A stretch of DNA of 64,000 bases from Sorangium aterium (GCF_028368935.1 NZ_JAQNDK010000004.1:1116001-1180000), one strand, 5' to 3'; shown: positions 1 through 9,845, numbered from the stretch's first letter. Notes: a model not told the origin generated them from the sequence alone. Translations and numbers: made by a program.

Positions 1-72
1 GAGGGCCCTTTCCGGGAGGGCCGCTCATGCTGCCGCGGCCGTTCCGGTGCCGAGGTGCGCCGGCGGCGGCGC

Positions 73-447
73 TCAGCGCAGGGCCTGCTCTGCGCTGGAC
101 GCCGCAAGCGCCTGACCGAGCCACCGCTCCAGCGTCGCGAGGTCGGTGCACGTCTCGATGCGCGCCGCATCCTCCGGGGCGAGCCCGAGCTGCCGGTGTG
201 CAAGCACGCGGCGCAGGGCCGCGCGCGCCTCGTCGAGGCGACCCTCGAGGCGGCCTTCGTCGACCAGACGCTGCTTCATCTTGGGATTGGCCGTGAGCAG
301 GACCTCCAGGATGCGGTCCTGACGCGCGTCGATCTCGGGATCGCCGGTCCTGGCGAACCGCCACAGGAGCTCCTCACGGGCCATCATCGACATGGGCAGG
401 TACTGTAGCATGGACAGCACCCATTCAAGCGGCCGGCGCGGCGCCAC
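73..447 (-). pseudogene. C-terminal fragment of an Rpn/PD-(D/E)XK nuclease-like protein
   Basis: The readable part encodes the tail typical of long Rpn-type or transposase-associated nucleases found in many copies in myxobacteria and cyanobacteria: a helical stretch with MSMMAREELLWRF, then DEGRLEGRLDEARAALRRVL, then a short helical end with TDLATLERWLGQAL. The catalytic N-terminal nuclease core is missing. The frame stays open upstream of the GTG at 447 for at least 25 codons without a good start or ribosome site, so the gene looks truncated at its 5' side near 480-540 rather than complete. The family is assigned from memory of the tail pattern only. Any function of the remnant is doubtful. 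Confidence 0.5.
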
Positions 448-594
448 CCAGCGGGCGAACTCGTCGAGCGGCTGCCCATTCGAAGCATGATGAAAGGTGC
501 AATTCTCGAACTGAAACGGAGCTGTCCCCGTAAAGCACCTGGCAGGTACGTTGCAGCCGGTATCTCGCCGTCAATGGCCTCGCGGACCCGCTGA

Positions 595-1686
<1,092 letters not shown>

Positions 1687-1774
1687 CGGCGCCCGCGCAC
1701 GGACGCATGACGGAACGCGCGAGCGACCGGTTCCTGGGGGAGCGCCGGGGTGGCTAGGGTATGCTCGGCGGCGG

Positions 1775-4700
1775 ATGCCCAGCTTGTCGCCGAATTCCTC
1801 CGGAGCCCCGCTCGGGCAGGGCGCCAGCCTCGGCCCCTTCCGGCTCGTCCGGCAGCTGGGCAGCGGCGGGTTCGCGCCGGTCTGGCTGGCCGAGGAGGTC
1901 TACGAAGGCAGGAAGCTCCGCGACGTCGCCATCAAGCTCTTCTTCGTACCAGAGCAGCTCGCGGGCTCCTCCGACGCGACGGCGGCGTGGCGAGACACGA
2001 TTCTCGACGAGGCGCAGGCGCTCTGCCGGGTCGAGCACCCGAACGTCGTGCGGTTCTATTCGTTCCAGCGCGACGACGCCCTCGGCGTGGTCGGCCTGGT
2101 GATGGAGTATGTGGCCGGCACGAGCCTCGATGAGCTCTCTCGCGAGGCCGGCCGGCTCCCCGAGCGCGTCGTCCTCGAAGCGGCGTCCGCCGTCGCCTGG
2201 GCGCTCTCCGCTGTGCACACCGCCGGGCTCGTCCATCGGGACGTCAAGCCCGCCAACGTCGTCCGGGGGTTGGGCGTCTACAAGCTGATCGATTTCGGGA
2301 TCTCCGGGGGAAACGCGCGGAGCTGGGTCGAGGGGGGGCGCACCGCCCCCACCGGGCCGCCGCCGACCGTGGCGGTCGACGGTTACTCCGGCACGGTGCT
2401 GGCCGAGGAGCCGGCCGGCGCGACCATGACCTTGAGCGTGCCCGTGGTCGCCGGCGGCGTCCGGGAGCTGGGCTCCGTGCTCGCGGGCACACCCGGCTAC
2501 ATCGCTCCAGAGTGCGCCGTCGGCCAGTCCGCCACGCCCGCCAGCGATCTCTACGCGCTCGGCGTCCTGATCTTCCGCCTGAGGACCGGCAGCCTCCCCG
2601 CCGAGATCGAGCGGCGCAGCGGAGAGCAGGCGCACTGGCTCTTCGTGCCGCGGCGGCCGGCTCCCCCGCTCGAGGCGCTCGTGCCCGACCCGACGACGGC
2701 GACCGGGCTCCTCTCTCGCCTCACCGCGACGCTGATCGCCCTGGATCCTCAGAGCCGCCCCCGGCACGCCGATCAGGTCGCGCGCGAGCTCGATCGCATC
2801 CTCGCCGCGCTCGATCCCGAGCTCGCCCCGCCAGGGAGCAAGGAAGGGTCGCAGCCGCCAGTTCGCGGGTCCGAGCGATCAGCGCGGCCGCTATCCGAGG
2901 ACCGCCCCGCGCGACCGCTACCCGAGGACCGCCCCCCGCGGCCGCCGCTTGAGGACCGTCCCGCGCGGCCGCCGCTCCTCGGGCGGCGGGCCGAGCTCGA
3001 CGCGATCGCGCGCGCTGCGCAGGCCGCGCAGGAGGGCCGCGTGCGCGGGATCGTGGTGGGCGGCCATCAGGGGATCGGGCGCAGCCGGCTGCTCGACGCC
3101 GCGGTCGAGCGCACCGGCTGGGACCTGCGCCACGTCGTCCGGCTCCGGTGCCTGCCGGAGCGACGCAGCCCGTTCTATCCGCTGCGCCGCGCCGCCGAGG
3201 AGCTCGTCGAGAGCGACGTCCCCGAGCTTCGCGCGCTCCCCGCGGCGCTGGAGCGGGCGCTGTCTCCGGCGCTGCTCCCCTCCGCGGACGAGGTCGCGCA
3301 CACGGTCGAGGCCATCGAGGACGCGCTGCTGCGGGCGAGCGCCCGCGAGCCGCTGCTGCTCCTCGTCGACGATCTGCAATGGGCCGACGCGGCGACGCTG
3401 GAGCTGATCAAGCTGCTCCTGCGGCGCGCCGCCGCGGAAGGGCAGGGCCGGCTGCTCGTTGTGGCGGCCGCGCGCAGCGAGCCGAGCCGGCCGGCGCCCC
3501 TGCGCGCCCTGCTGGGCGAGGTGCGCGCGCGGGTGTGCCCCGGGGTGGCCTACCTCGGCCTCGCGCCGCTCGATCTCGAGGCCGCCGCCGAGCTCGCGCA
3601 GGCGGTGGGCCGAGGCCTGCACCTGGAGGGCACGCTGGGCGGGGCCGCGGCGCCCGCCGCCCCGCTCGCGCCCGCGCTGGAGCGGGCCGTGGTCGCGACG
3701 TCCGGGGGCGTGCCCTTCTACATCGTGCACGCGCTCATGGCGTGGCACGAGAGCGGCGCCCTGGCGCTCGGCGACGGGAGCCTCTGCGCCGCGGACGACC
3801 GGGCCCTGCGGGGGGAGGTCCCCGGCGTGGCCGATCTGCTCGAGGCCCGGGTGGCCTCGTTCGCGGCCGACAGCGCCGCCGAGCGCAGCGCCCTGCGGAC
3901 CCTCGCCGCGGTGGCGCTCTGCGGCGGCGGGCTCGGCGTCGACGTGCTCCTGCGCGTCGTGGGGGACGACGAGCGCGCCGAGGCGGCGCTCGAGGCGCTC
4001 GTCGGCGCGGGCGTGCTGACGGCCTCCGGCGACGCGCAGGAGTACAGCTTCCCGCAGGAGATGCTGCGGCAGGCGGCGCTCCACCTGACGCAGCGGCGGC
4101 CGTGGTTCCAGCGGCTGCACAGGGCGCTGCTCGACGCGCTCGCGGAGGGCGCGCAGGGGCGCGTGGACGCGGGGCTCCTCGGCGCGGGCTACGAGCGGCT
4201 CGGCGCCGTGGCCGAGGCGCGCCGCTGGCTCGGCCGCGCGATGGCCGAGGCGGCCGCCGCAGGGCTCTTCGAGGAGGCGGCGGCGCTCGCGGATCGGCTG
4301 GCCGCGCTCGCGGCGGATCCCGAGGCGCGCGCCGGCCTGGAGATCGACGCGGTCCGGGCGCTCATCCAGGGACGGAAGCTCGAGGAGGCGAGCCGGCGGC
4401 TCGTGCGCTTCTCGGAGCACGCCGTCGTGGCGCGCGGCGGGCCGCTCGACGTGCGTCGGCGCATCCACCGGCTCGAGGTGGCGCGCGGACTCAGCGAGGC
4501 GGGGGCCGACGATCCGGGGCTGCTCGCCGACGCGGACGCGCTCGGCGAGGCCGCGCTCCGCTGCGAGGCGCGGATGGCGCTCGCGGGGGTGGCCGCCGGG
4601 GATCGCGCGATGGAGCTCGCGGGCGAGGCGGTGGAGCTCGCGGCGGGCGCGGGCCCCGCGGCCGAGCTCGCGGCCCGCGTGCTCCGGTGCGAGCTGAACT

Positions 4701-5431
4701 ACGCCCAGAACCGCCGCGATCACGGGCTGCTGGAGCGCGACCTCCAGCGCGCGCTCGCCATCGCGGCGCCGCTGGCCTCGGCGTGGCACAGGGTCCACAT
4801 CGGGGGCGATCTCGCGGTGCTCGAGGCCGAGCTGGGGCGGACCGGCGTGGCGATCGACCGGCTGCGCAGGCTCGTCGCCGAGGCCGAGCAGCAGGGGATG
4901 CGGGGCCAGCTCCGGCTGCTCCTGCAGAACCTCTCGGCCTTCCTGATGCGCGAGGGGCGCGCCGCCGAGGCGGCGGAGGTCGCGCAGCGGACCGCGGAGC
5001 TCGCGGCGCAGGACGGGGATCCCGCGCTCCGCGCGGCGGCGCTCTCGCTCCTGGCGGCGGCGCTCACGCGGGCGGGCCGGCCCGCCGCCGCGCTGGAGAG
5101 CGCGGATCAGGCCGAGCAGCTCCAGCGGGCGCGGGGGGACCGGTACCACGCGCTGACGCTGCTCCGGCGCGCCGAGATTCACTGGGAGCTGGAGCGGGTG
5201 GGGGACGCCCTGGAGGACGCGGTGGAGGCCCGGCGCGTGGCCGAGGAGCACGGCGACGACAGCATCGCCGCCGGCGCGCGCCTCTGGGCGGCGCTGCGCC
5301 GCGCGCAGCTCGGCAAGATCGATACGGAGCGCCGGCGGCTCGTCGGGGAGGTGCGCGCGTCGAGCCCGCGCGTCATCGGCCTCCTGCGGGGCCTCCTGCC
5401 GGAGATGGCGGCGTGGCTCGACGAGGGGTGA
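1775..5431 (+). CDS. Ser/Thr protein kinase fused to AAA-type ATPase and TPR repeats
   Basis: A 1218-residue cytoplasmic regulator. The kinase domain spans about residues 20-350: glycine loop GSGGFAPVW, VAIKLFF lysine, HRDVKPANVV catalytic loop, LIDFGIS (DFG) and GTPGYIAPE. An unusual insert of about 70 residues separates DFG from APE. A linker of repeated RPLPEDRP-type units leads to an ATPase region with a degenerate Walker A (GGHQGIGRSR, Arg where Lys is expected) and Walker B LLLLVDDLQWAD. The last 500 residues are alpha-helical TPR-like repeats. Kinase-ATPase-TPR fusions of this kind are known from myxobacteria and likely relay signals to unknown targets. Its 3' end is duplicated at 18703-18819. 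The 59652 gene has the same architecture. Confidence 0.92.
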   Translation: MPSLSPNSSGAPLGQGASLGPFRLVRQLGSGGFAPVWLAEEVYEGRKLRDVAIKLFFVPEQLAGSSDATAAWRDTILDEAQALCRVEHPNVVRFYSFQRDDALGVVGLVMEYVAGTSLDELSREAGRLPERVVLEAASAVAWALSAVHTAGLVHRDVKPANVVRGLGVYKLIDFGISGGNARSWVEGGRTAPTGPPPTVAVDGYSGTVLAEEPAGATMTLSVPVVAGGVRELGSVLAGTPGYIAPECAVGQSATPASDLYALGVLIFRLRTGSLPAEIERRSGEQAHWLFVPRRPAPPLEALVPDPTTATGLLSRLTATLIALDPQSRPRHADQVARELDRILAALDPELAPPGSKEGSQPPVRGSERSARPLSEDRPARPLPEDRPPRPPLEDRPARPPLLGRRAELDAIARAAQAAQEGRVRGIVVGGHQGIGRSRLLDAAVERTGWDLRHVVRLRCLPERRSPFYPLRRAAEELVESDVPELRALPAALERALSPALLPSADEVAHTVEAIEDALLRASAREPLLLLVDDLQWADAATLELIKLLLRRAAAEGQGRLLVVAAARSEPSRPAPLRALLGEVRARVCPGVAYLGLAPLDLEAAAELAQAVGRGLHLEGTLGGAAAPAAPLAPALERAVVATSGGVPFYIVHALMAWHESGALALGDGSLCAADDRALRGEVPGVADLLEARVASFAADSAAERSALRTLAAVALCGGGLGVDVLLRVVGDDERAEAALEALVGAGVLTASGDAQEYSFPQEMLRQAALHLTQRRPWFQRLHRALLDALAEGAQGRVDAGLLGAGYERLGAVAEARRWLGRAMAEAAAAGLFEEAAALADRLAALAADPEARAGLEIDAVRALIQGRKLEEASRRLVRFSEHAVVARGGPLDVRRRIHRLEVARGLSEAGADDPGLLADADALGEAALRCEARMALAGVAAGDRAMELAGEAVELAAGAGPAAELAARVLRCELNYAQNRRDHGLLERDLQRALAIAAPLASAWHRVHIGGDLAVLEAELGRTGVAIDRLRRLVAEAEQQGMRGQLRLLLQNLSAFLMREGRAAEAAEVAQRTAELAAQDGDPALRAAALSLLAAALTRAGRPAAALESADQAEQLQRARGDRYHALTLLRRAEIHWELERVGDALEDAVEARRVAEEHGDDSIAAGARLWAALRRAQLGKIDTERRRLVGEVRASSPRVIGLLRGLLPEMAAWLDEG

Positions 5432-5453
5432 TCGCATCGTCGGCTTGAGCGCC
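5315..5453 (+). repeat. left copy of a ~140-bp direct repeat flanking the accessory island
   Basis: This is the 3' end of the kinase gene plus about 22 bases after its stop. Aligned by eye to 18703-18841 it shows 9 differences in the 117 coding bases and 5 in the next 22, with a constant offset of 13388. After 5453 the two copies diverge. The two copies bracket the sigma factor, integron and IS region. Confidence 0.85.
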
Positions 5454-6182
5454 ACGGCCGGCTTAGAAGGCGCGTGACGATGCAAAGGCGGACGAGAAAG
5501 CGCCGGAGCGCGAGCACACCAGGGCCGGCGGAGTGCGATGGGCAACAGCGCGCGTGCGCATGCATTCCTCCACACGCTCACCCTTGTGGCGCGACGGGTA
5601 CCAAGCGGGCCAGCGGCCCGGGGGCGGCCCGCTAGAGCGAGGCGAGGAGGGGTCGAGGGCCAGCTCCTTGTCGCTTTCGCGGCGGCGCTCGCCGCGTGAC
5701 GCGCCGGTGCTACTTACGGATGCCACGGATCTTCTCTCACGAAATCGACACCCACCGGCCGGAAGCCCTGGTAGCCTCCAGCGCGGTGCTCGTCCTGTTG
5801 CGACATCGAGGCGCTCGCGCAGCGAAGGTCGTCGCTCGGGCGCGACTTTCCTCTTGACCCTGCACGGGCTCCTCGCGCGCACGCGCGTGCCACAGGTCGA
5901 CTCGCCGGGCCAAGAAAGCGGACGACGTCCACGAGCCGGCGCTGGTAGCCTCCCGGCCATGCCGATCGAACCGCCCGACCCGCTGAACCTCGCCCGCTTT
6001 TTCCAGCACTTCCTCGTCTTCATCGGCCTCGGGACCGCCGTGCTCCCCCGAGCCCTCCAGCGACCGCGCCGGCGCTACCGGAAGCCGTAGGAGGCGCGAG
6101 CTCGCCCCGGACACCTCCCGTGCTCCTGCACCGGAGGCGCGCCGTTTTTGGCCCGAAACGAAGCCCCGCGTACCGTCGGCGG
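5454..6182. other. about 730-bp stretch without a convincing gene
   Basis: Both strands have open frames here but none has family resemblance or a good start. One possible small gene runs from the ATG at 5959 to 6090 on the plus strand (43 residues, beginning MPIEPPDPLNLARFFQHFLV and ending in a basic RRRYRKP tail). It may be a relic. No clear promoter, repeat or RNA gene was seen. Confidence 0.4.
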
Positions 6183-6815
6183 GTGATCCCCTCGCTGTAC
6201 GGGCTCGCCGTCCTGTCGGCGGCCCTGGCCTTGGTCGTCGCGCGGTATCGCCCCGAGCACCGCCCCATCGCATGGCTCCTCGGGTACGGGGTTGTCTCCG
6301 ACGTCGTGCGTCGGGTCATCCGACTCTACGTCTTGCAGCCGGCGCGGGCCGAGCTCGGGGGAGCCCCATTCACGGGTTGGGTTCGCGTCGCCGGGCACGT
6401 CGAGAGCGCCTTGTTCGTCGGCTGGATGGCCGGGGTGGCGGCGCTCGCGGTGTGGACCTTCAGCCGTCGGCGCCCGTGGGGTGTGCTCACGGTGTACGTC
6501 GTGGCGATCGCGGGCCTTGCTGCCGGATACCCCACCTTCCGAGGTGAGCTCCTCGGCAAGGCCTACTTCGCCTTGCAGCTCGCGGCGCTTTGCACGTCCG
6601 TCGGCTGTCTGCTGCTGTGGTTCACCGGGAGGGAGCGGGCGAGGGTTCACCACGTCGCGACAGGCCTGATCATCATCACCGAGCTGTCGATGCTCGCGGG
6701 CCCCTACCGCTTCGGCGTCTTCACTGCTTGGGATCTCGCGCAGTCGATGCTGATCGCGCTGTACGTCACGATCGTTCCTGTTCAGGGGGTAGCGGTATGG
6801 CGACGGACGCAGTAG
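6183..6815 (+). CDS. multi-pass (about 7 TM) membrane protein of unknown function
   Basis: From the GTG at 6183 the protein has about 210 residues and alternates hydrophobic helices with short basic loops: LYGLAVLSAALALVVA, IAWLLGYGVVSDVV, VESALFVGWMAGVAALAVW, VLTVYVVAIAGLAAGY, LALQLAALCTSVGCLLLW-like, VATGLIIITELSMLAG and AQSMLIALYVTIVPVQGV. Seven segments are plausible. I recognise no enzyme or transporter family. The last 19 bases overlap the start of the sigma-factor gene, so the two are probably co-translated and may work together, for example as membrane partner and sigma factor. That link is inference from the overlap. The start is not certain. Confidence 0.7.
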   Translation: MIPSLYGLAVLSAALALVVARYRPEHRPIAWLLGYGVVSDVVRRVIRLYVLQPARAELGGAPFTGWVRVAGHVESALFVGWMAGVAALAVWTFSRRRPWGVLTVYVVAIAGLAAGYPTFRGELLGKAYFALQLAALCTSVGCLLLWFTGRERARVHHVATGLIIITELSMLAGPYRFGVFTAWDLAQSMLIALYVTIVPVQGVAVWRRTQ

Positions 6816-7417
6816 CGTTTACCCTCGCTCAGCTCGTCGTTTTCCTTCTCGCAATCGTCGTTCACAACCGGCGCTTCGCGCCAAGGCGCCTCACGTCTGC
6901 CGAGCTCGTCGCGCAAGCAGGCGTCGTCAGCGCCCTCGTAGCGCGCTACCTCCGAGGTCGCCGGGCGACACGCGAGGATGTCAAAGACCTCGCGCAAGAC
7001 GTGCTCCTCGCCGCGTGGGAGGCCAGCGAAGAGGACCGCTACCGCCCCGACCCGGACGTGCAGCCCGCAGAAGCGCTTCGTGTCTGGATACGGGCGCTGG
7101 CCTATCACCGCGTCCGCCATCACCTCGAAAGTGCCCGGGTGCAACGCGAGGAGATCGTCGCGACCCCGCCCCACGCCGAGCACGAGGCACCGACTCCTGA
7201 TCAGGCCATCGAGCGCGAGGAGCGGCGCCTTGCCTTCCTCGAGGCGCTGCACCAGCTACCCGTGCACGAGGGCGACGTGATCATTGCCCACGATATCTTC
7301 GAGATGTCGATCGAGGACGTGGCCGAGCAGCAAGACGCGCCGGTCAGCACGGCTTACAGGTGGCGCTCCCGCGGGATCGAGGCGCTGATCAGGGCGCTGC
7401 GGCCGCGGCGAGGGTGA
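6797..7417 (+). CDS. sigma-70 family (ECF-like) RNA polymerase sigma factor with hydrophobic N-terminus
   Basis: The ATG at 6797 is preceded by a GGGGG-rich ribosome site at about 6785 and overlaps the upstream membrane gene. The 206-residue product has a region 2 signature (REDVKDLAQDVLLAAWEA, then a 2.4-like VWIRALAYHRVRHHLES) and a region 4 helix-turn-helix (LHQLPVHEGDVIIAHDIFEMSIEDVAEQQDAPVSTAYRWRSRGIEAL). It should direct polymerase to a small regulon. Unusually, residues about 7-24 (AFTLAQLVVFLLAIVVHN) form a hydrophobic stretch ahead of region 2, which could tether the factor to the membrane or to the overlapping 7TM protein. A later start would remove it. No zinc-finger anti-sigma gene lies next to it. 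Confidence 0.8.
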   Translation: MATDAVAFTLAQLVVFLLAIVVHNRRFAPRRLTSAELVAQAGVVSALVARYLRGRRATREDVKDLAQDVLLAAWEASEEDRYRPDPDVQPAEALRVWIRALAYHRVRHHLESARVQREEIVATPPHAEHEAPTPDQAIEREERRLAFLEALHQLPVHEGDVIIAHDIFEMSIEDVAEQQDAPVSTAYRWRSRGIEALIRALRPRRG

Positions 7418-7474
7418 GCGACGGGCGGACCTGAACGCCTTGCCCCGCCGCGCGCCCACGGGCAGGCTTCCGTC

Positions 7475-8065
7475 ATGGGTCAGCCCGCCAAGAAGCAGCG
7501 CCGCGCCACGTACGCCGACCTCGAGGCCGTCCCGCCGAACAAGGTGGCGGAGCTCATCCGGGGCGTGCTCCACGTCATGCCCCGGCCGGCGCCGCGACAT
7601 GCGAACGCCGCGTCGTCGCTGGGGGCCGACCTGCACGGCGCCTTCCAGCGCGGACGAGGGGGCCCCGGCGGCTGGTGGATCCTGGACGAGCCCGAGCTGC
7701 ACTTCCCCGACCCGCACGCGCCTGGTGAGATCGACGCGCTCGTGCCGGACATCGCCGGCTGGCGCCGCGAGCGCATGCCCGAGCTGCCCGAGACGGCGTA
7801 CTTCGCGCTCGCCCCGGACTGGATCTGCGAGATCCTGAGCGCCTCCACCGAGGACGTCGACCGCGACGAGAAGATGCCGATCTACGCGCGCGAGGGCGTG
7901 CGGCACGCGTGGCTGGTCGACCCCATCCAGCGGACGCTGGAGGTGTACGTGCTCGGCGCGGATCGCCGCTGGGGACCTGCGGTCGTCCACCGTGACGCCG
8001 CCCGCGTCCGCGTCGAGCCATTCGACGCCGTCGAGCTCGATCTCTCGGTGCCCTGGGCGAGGTGA
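7475..8065 (+). CDS. Uma2 family (DUF820) PD-(D/E)XK nuclease-like protein
   Basis: A 196-residue protein with the full Uma2 pattern: an opening helix ATYADLEAVPPNKVAELIRG, then VMPRPAPRHANAASSLG, the strand-turn VPDIAGW (Asp92), ICEILS (Glu119) and DRDEKMPIYAREGVRHAWLVDP (Lys133). These match the PD-(D/E)XK catalytic core. Members are very abundant in myxobacteria, cyanobacteria and Deinococcus and are annotated as restriction-endonuclease-like; their biological role is not settled. The length is usual for the family. It stands alone, 57 bases after the sigma factor. Confidence 0.93.
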   Translation: MGQPAKKQRRATYADLEAVPPNKVAELIRGVLHVMPRPAPRHANAASSLGADLHGAFQRGRGGPGGWWILDEPELHFPDPHAPGEIDALVPDIAGWRRERMPELPETAYFALAPDWICEILSASTEDVDRDEKMPIYAREGVRHAWLVDPIQRTLEVYVLGADRRWGPAVVHRDAARVRVEPFDAVELDLSVPWAR

Positions 8066-8450
8066 CCTGCAGCCGCGCTGACGCGGGTGCTTCGGCCGCA
8101 GCGCCGGTGAGGGCGACGCTCAGGTCGTCAAGCCGATCAAGGCTTGTCATCCGGGCCTCTGGGACCCGCGAGTCCCCAATCGACGAGCGAATCGTGACCC
8201 CCGGCGGCGACCGCCGCTGGCAACCCGCTCTCCGTGAAGTTCTTCCCGACCGCCGGGCCACCGTCGGCCTTGGGAGCGCAAGGGCTGCGGCGATCTCGAG
8301 CGTCGTCGTCCGGTGTGGAGCCCGCACGATCACGCGTCGGTCTCCTTGACAAGGCGGGGCAACCGTAAGGTACGCTACCTTTCCACGATGCGTGGGGGCG
8401 GCACGACGGGGTGGGGTCGGAGCTCAAGGCGCTCCACGCTGAGGCGGCGG
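8066..8450. other. 385-bp gene-poor stretch between Uma2 gene and integron integrase
   Basis: No convincing gene. The only structured signal is the promoter/operator-like site at 8346-8381. A short open frame after it (from the ATG at 8389) runs into the 3' end of the integrase gene and resembles nothing known. It may be the stump of a gene cut off when the integron arrived. Confidence 0.45.
8346..8381 (+). promoter_or_regulatory. putative promoter with palindromic operator
   Basis: A perfect -35 hexamer TTGACA (8346-8351) is followed after 19 bases by TACGCT. Overlapping the -10 side is the perfect palindrome AAGGTA-CGC-TACCTT (8367-8381), the size and position of operators bound by TetR-like repressors. 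It points rightward, where no intact gene remains. Assigned from pattern only. Confidence 0.35.
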
Positions 8451-9401
8451 TCAGCGGTCAAGGGGGCTGATGACGTCGAGAAGGCCGCGGTCGATGACGT
8501 GGGTGTAGATCATTGTGGTCCGCACATCGTTGTGGCCGAGCAGCGTCTGGATCGTCCGGCGGTCGATGCCCGCCTCGAGCAGGTTGGTCGCGAAGCTGTG
8601 GCGGAGGGGTTGGCATGTCGCGCGCTTGGCGAGCCCCGCCGCGCGTCCGGCGTCGCGCACGGCCCTTTGCGCTGCCGATTCGTGCAGGTGGTAGAGGACC
8701 TGTCGGCCAGTCGCTGGATCGGTGCAAGGGCGAGAGGCGGGGAAGAGATATTGCCAGGCGAGGCTGGTGGCTGCTCTTGGCAGTTTCCCTCGGAGAGCGT
8801 GGGGCAGGTCGACCTCGCCGCGACCAGCCGCGAGCTCCTTCTCGTGCCGCCGCGCTACGGAGTCGAGCTGAGCGTGCAGCTCGTCGCGCGCTCAAGCGGG
8901 GAGCAAGGCCGGCCGATCGTGCTGCCCTTTCCCGCGGCGCACCATGATTTGCCGTCGATCGAGGTCGACGTCTTGGACGCGAATCGAAAGTGCTTCGAGG
9001 AGCCGGAGGCCGCTTCCGTAGAGGAGCTCGCCGATGAGCCGAACAGGCGGGACGAGGTGTTCGAGCAAGGTGAGCGTCTCATGCCGCGAGAGAACCGAGG
9101 GGAGATGCTCCGGCCGGCGTGCGCGTTCGAGCGCTTCGAGCCGGGGTATCTGCAGATCGAGAACCCACTTGTAAAGGAAGAGGAGCACGCACAGCGCTTG
9201 GTTCTGCGTGGATGCCGCGGTGCGGCGTGCGACTGCAAGCTCGTTGAGGAAAGCCGTGACCTCTTCCGCGCCCATCTGCGGTGGGTGCTTGCCGCTGTGG
9301 AAGCGGATGAATTGCCGGATCCAGTGGACAATTGCCTCTTCGGTGCGCTGAGAGCAATGCAGGCGTCGTATGGTGGCGCGTACGGCTTCGATGATGGCCA
9401 T
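8451..9401 (-). pseudogene. intI: integron integrase (IntI-type tyrosine recombinase), inactivated
   Basis: Reading in one frame from the ATG at 9401 gives 316 codons, the normal IntI length. The N-terminal SAM-like domain (RTEEAIVHWIRQFIRFH, STQNQALCVLLFLYKWVL) and the catalytic part (YGSGLRLLEAL with Arg133, RGKGQHDR with Lys158, [13 protein letters not shown] with Arg267, [16 protein letters not shown] with His290 and Tyr299) follow IntI order. The extra segment found only in integron integrases is present ([21 protein letters not shown], about residues 196-215). Two lesions occur. Codon 170 is TGA (8894-8892), most simply a CGA-to-TGA change. The catalytic HxxR histidine is replaced by Gln (TCQPLRHSF, Gln264). 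The enzyme is therefore very probably dead. It reads away from its cassettes, the normal integron layout. Confidence 0.92.
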
Positions 9402-9583
9402 GTGGATGGTCCTGCGTGCGCAGGGCCGGTTCGTCGGACACGCACTGGCCCTCATCGGCGCGAGGCGGGCGCGAGTTGCGGCGACCGGGGGATACGTCGA
9501 CCGGGCTCTGGTCGCTCGGGGCACCCAGCCGTCGGCGCGAATTTTGCGCGACGACACGCCGTCGCCGTCCGAGACCTAGCAAC

Positions 9584-9791
9584 GGGAATACGTAGTTACG
9601 CAGCGGCGGCCTATCTCCGTGATCCCGCAGATAGGCTGCGGAAGGTCGAGGCTATCTGTGGGATCACGGAGATAGGCCAGGACGGGCCGCGACTTGTCCT
9701 CGGGAATATGGAGATAGGGTGCCACGGTTCGCGGCCCACATGGGGAAATGCGTAGATATGTCGTGCATCACAGCTGATTGCGACGTTCGGC
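9584..9791 (+). other. attI: candidate attI recombination region
   Basis: The core GTTCGGC at 9785-9791 matches the integron crossover consensus GTTRRRY and equals the core of attC1 and attC2 downstream. Upstream lie three direct copies of a GGGAATAYGKAG-like motif (9584-9595, 9702-9713, 9743-9755), in the place where accessory integrase-binding direct repeats are known in class 1 attI. The first cassette begins right after the core. Insertion should occur between G9785 and T9786. The core is well supported by context; the role of the repeats is inference. Confidence 0.65.
9609..9677. repeat. inverted repeat upstream of intI (27-bp arms)
   Basis: The left arm at 9609-9635 and right arm at 9651-9677 pair with about two mismatches around a 15-base spacer (core CTATCTCCGTGATCCC against its complement). 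It lies between the integrase start and the attI core, where integrase and cassette promoters and integrase-binding repeats usually sit. It may be a regulatory hairpin or part of the attI structure. Confidence 0.7.
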
Positions 9792-9845
9792 AGATGAGCG
9801 TCGGCGCGGGCCATGCTCGCGCAGCCCGACCGTAAAGAGGAGAAC

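Noticed and set aside
2918-5581. An 887-codon minus-strand frame opposite the first kinase gene
   Set aside because: Shadow composition, no start signal or domain.
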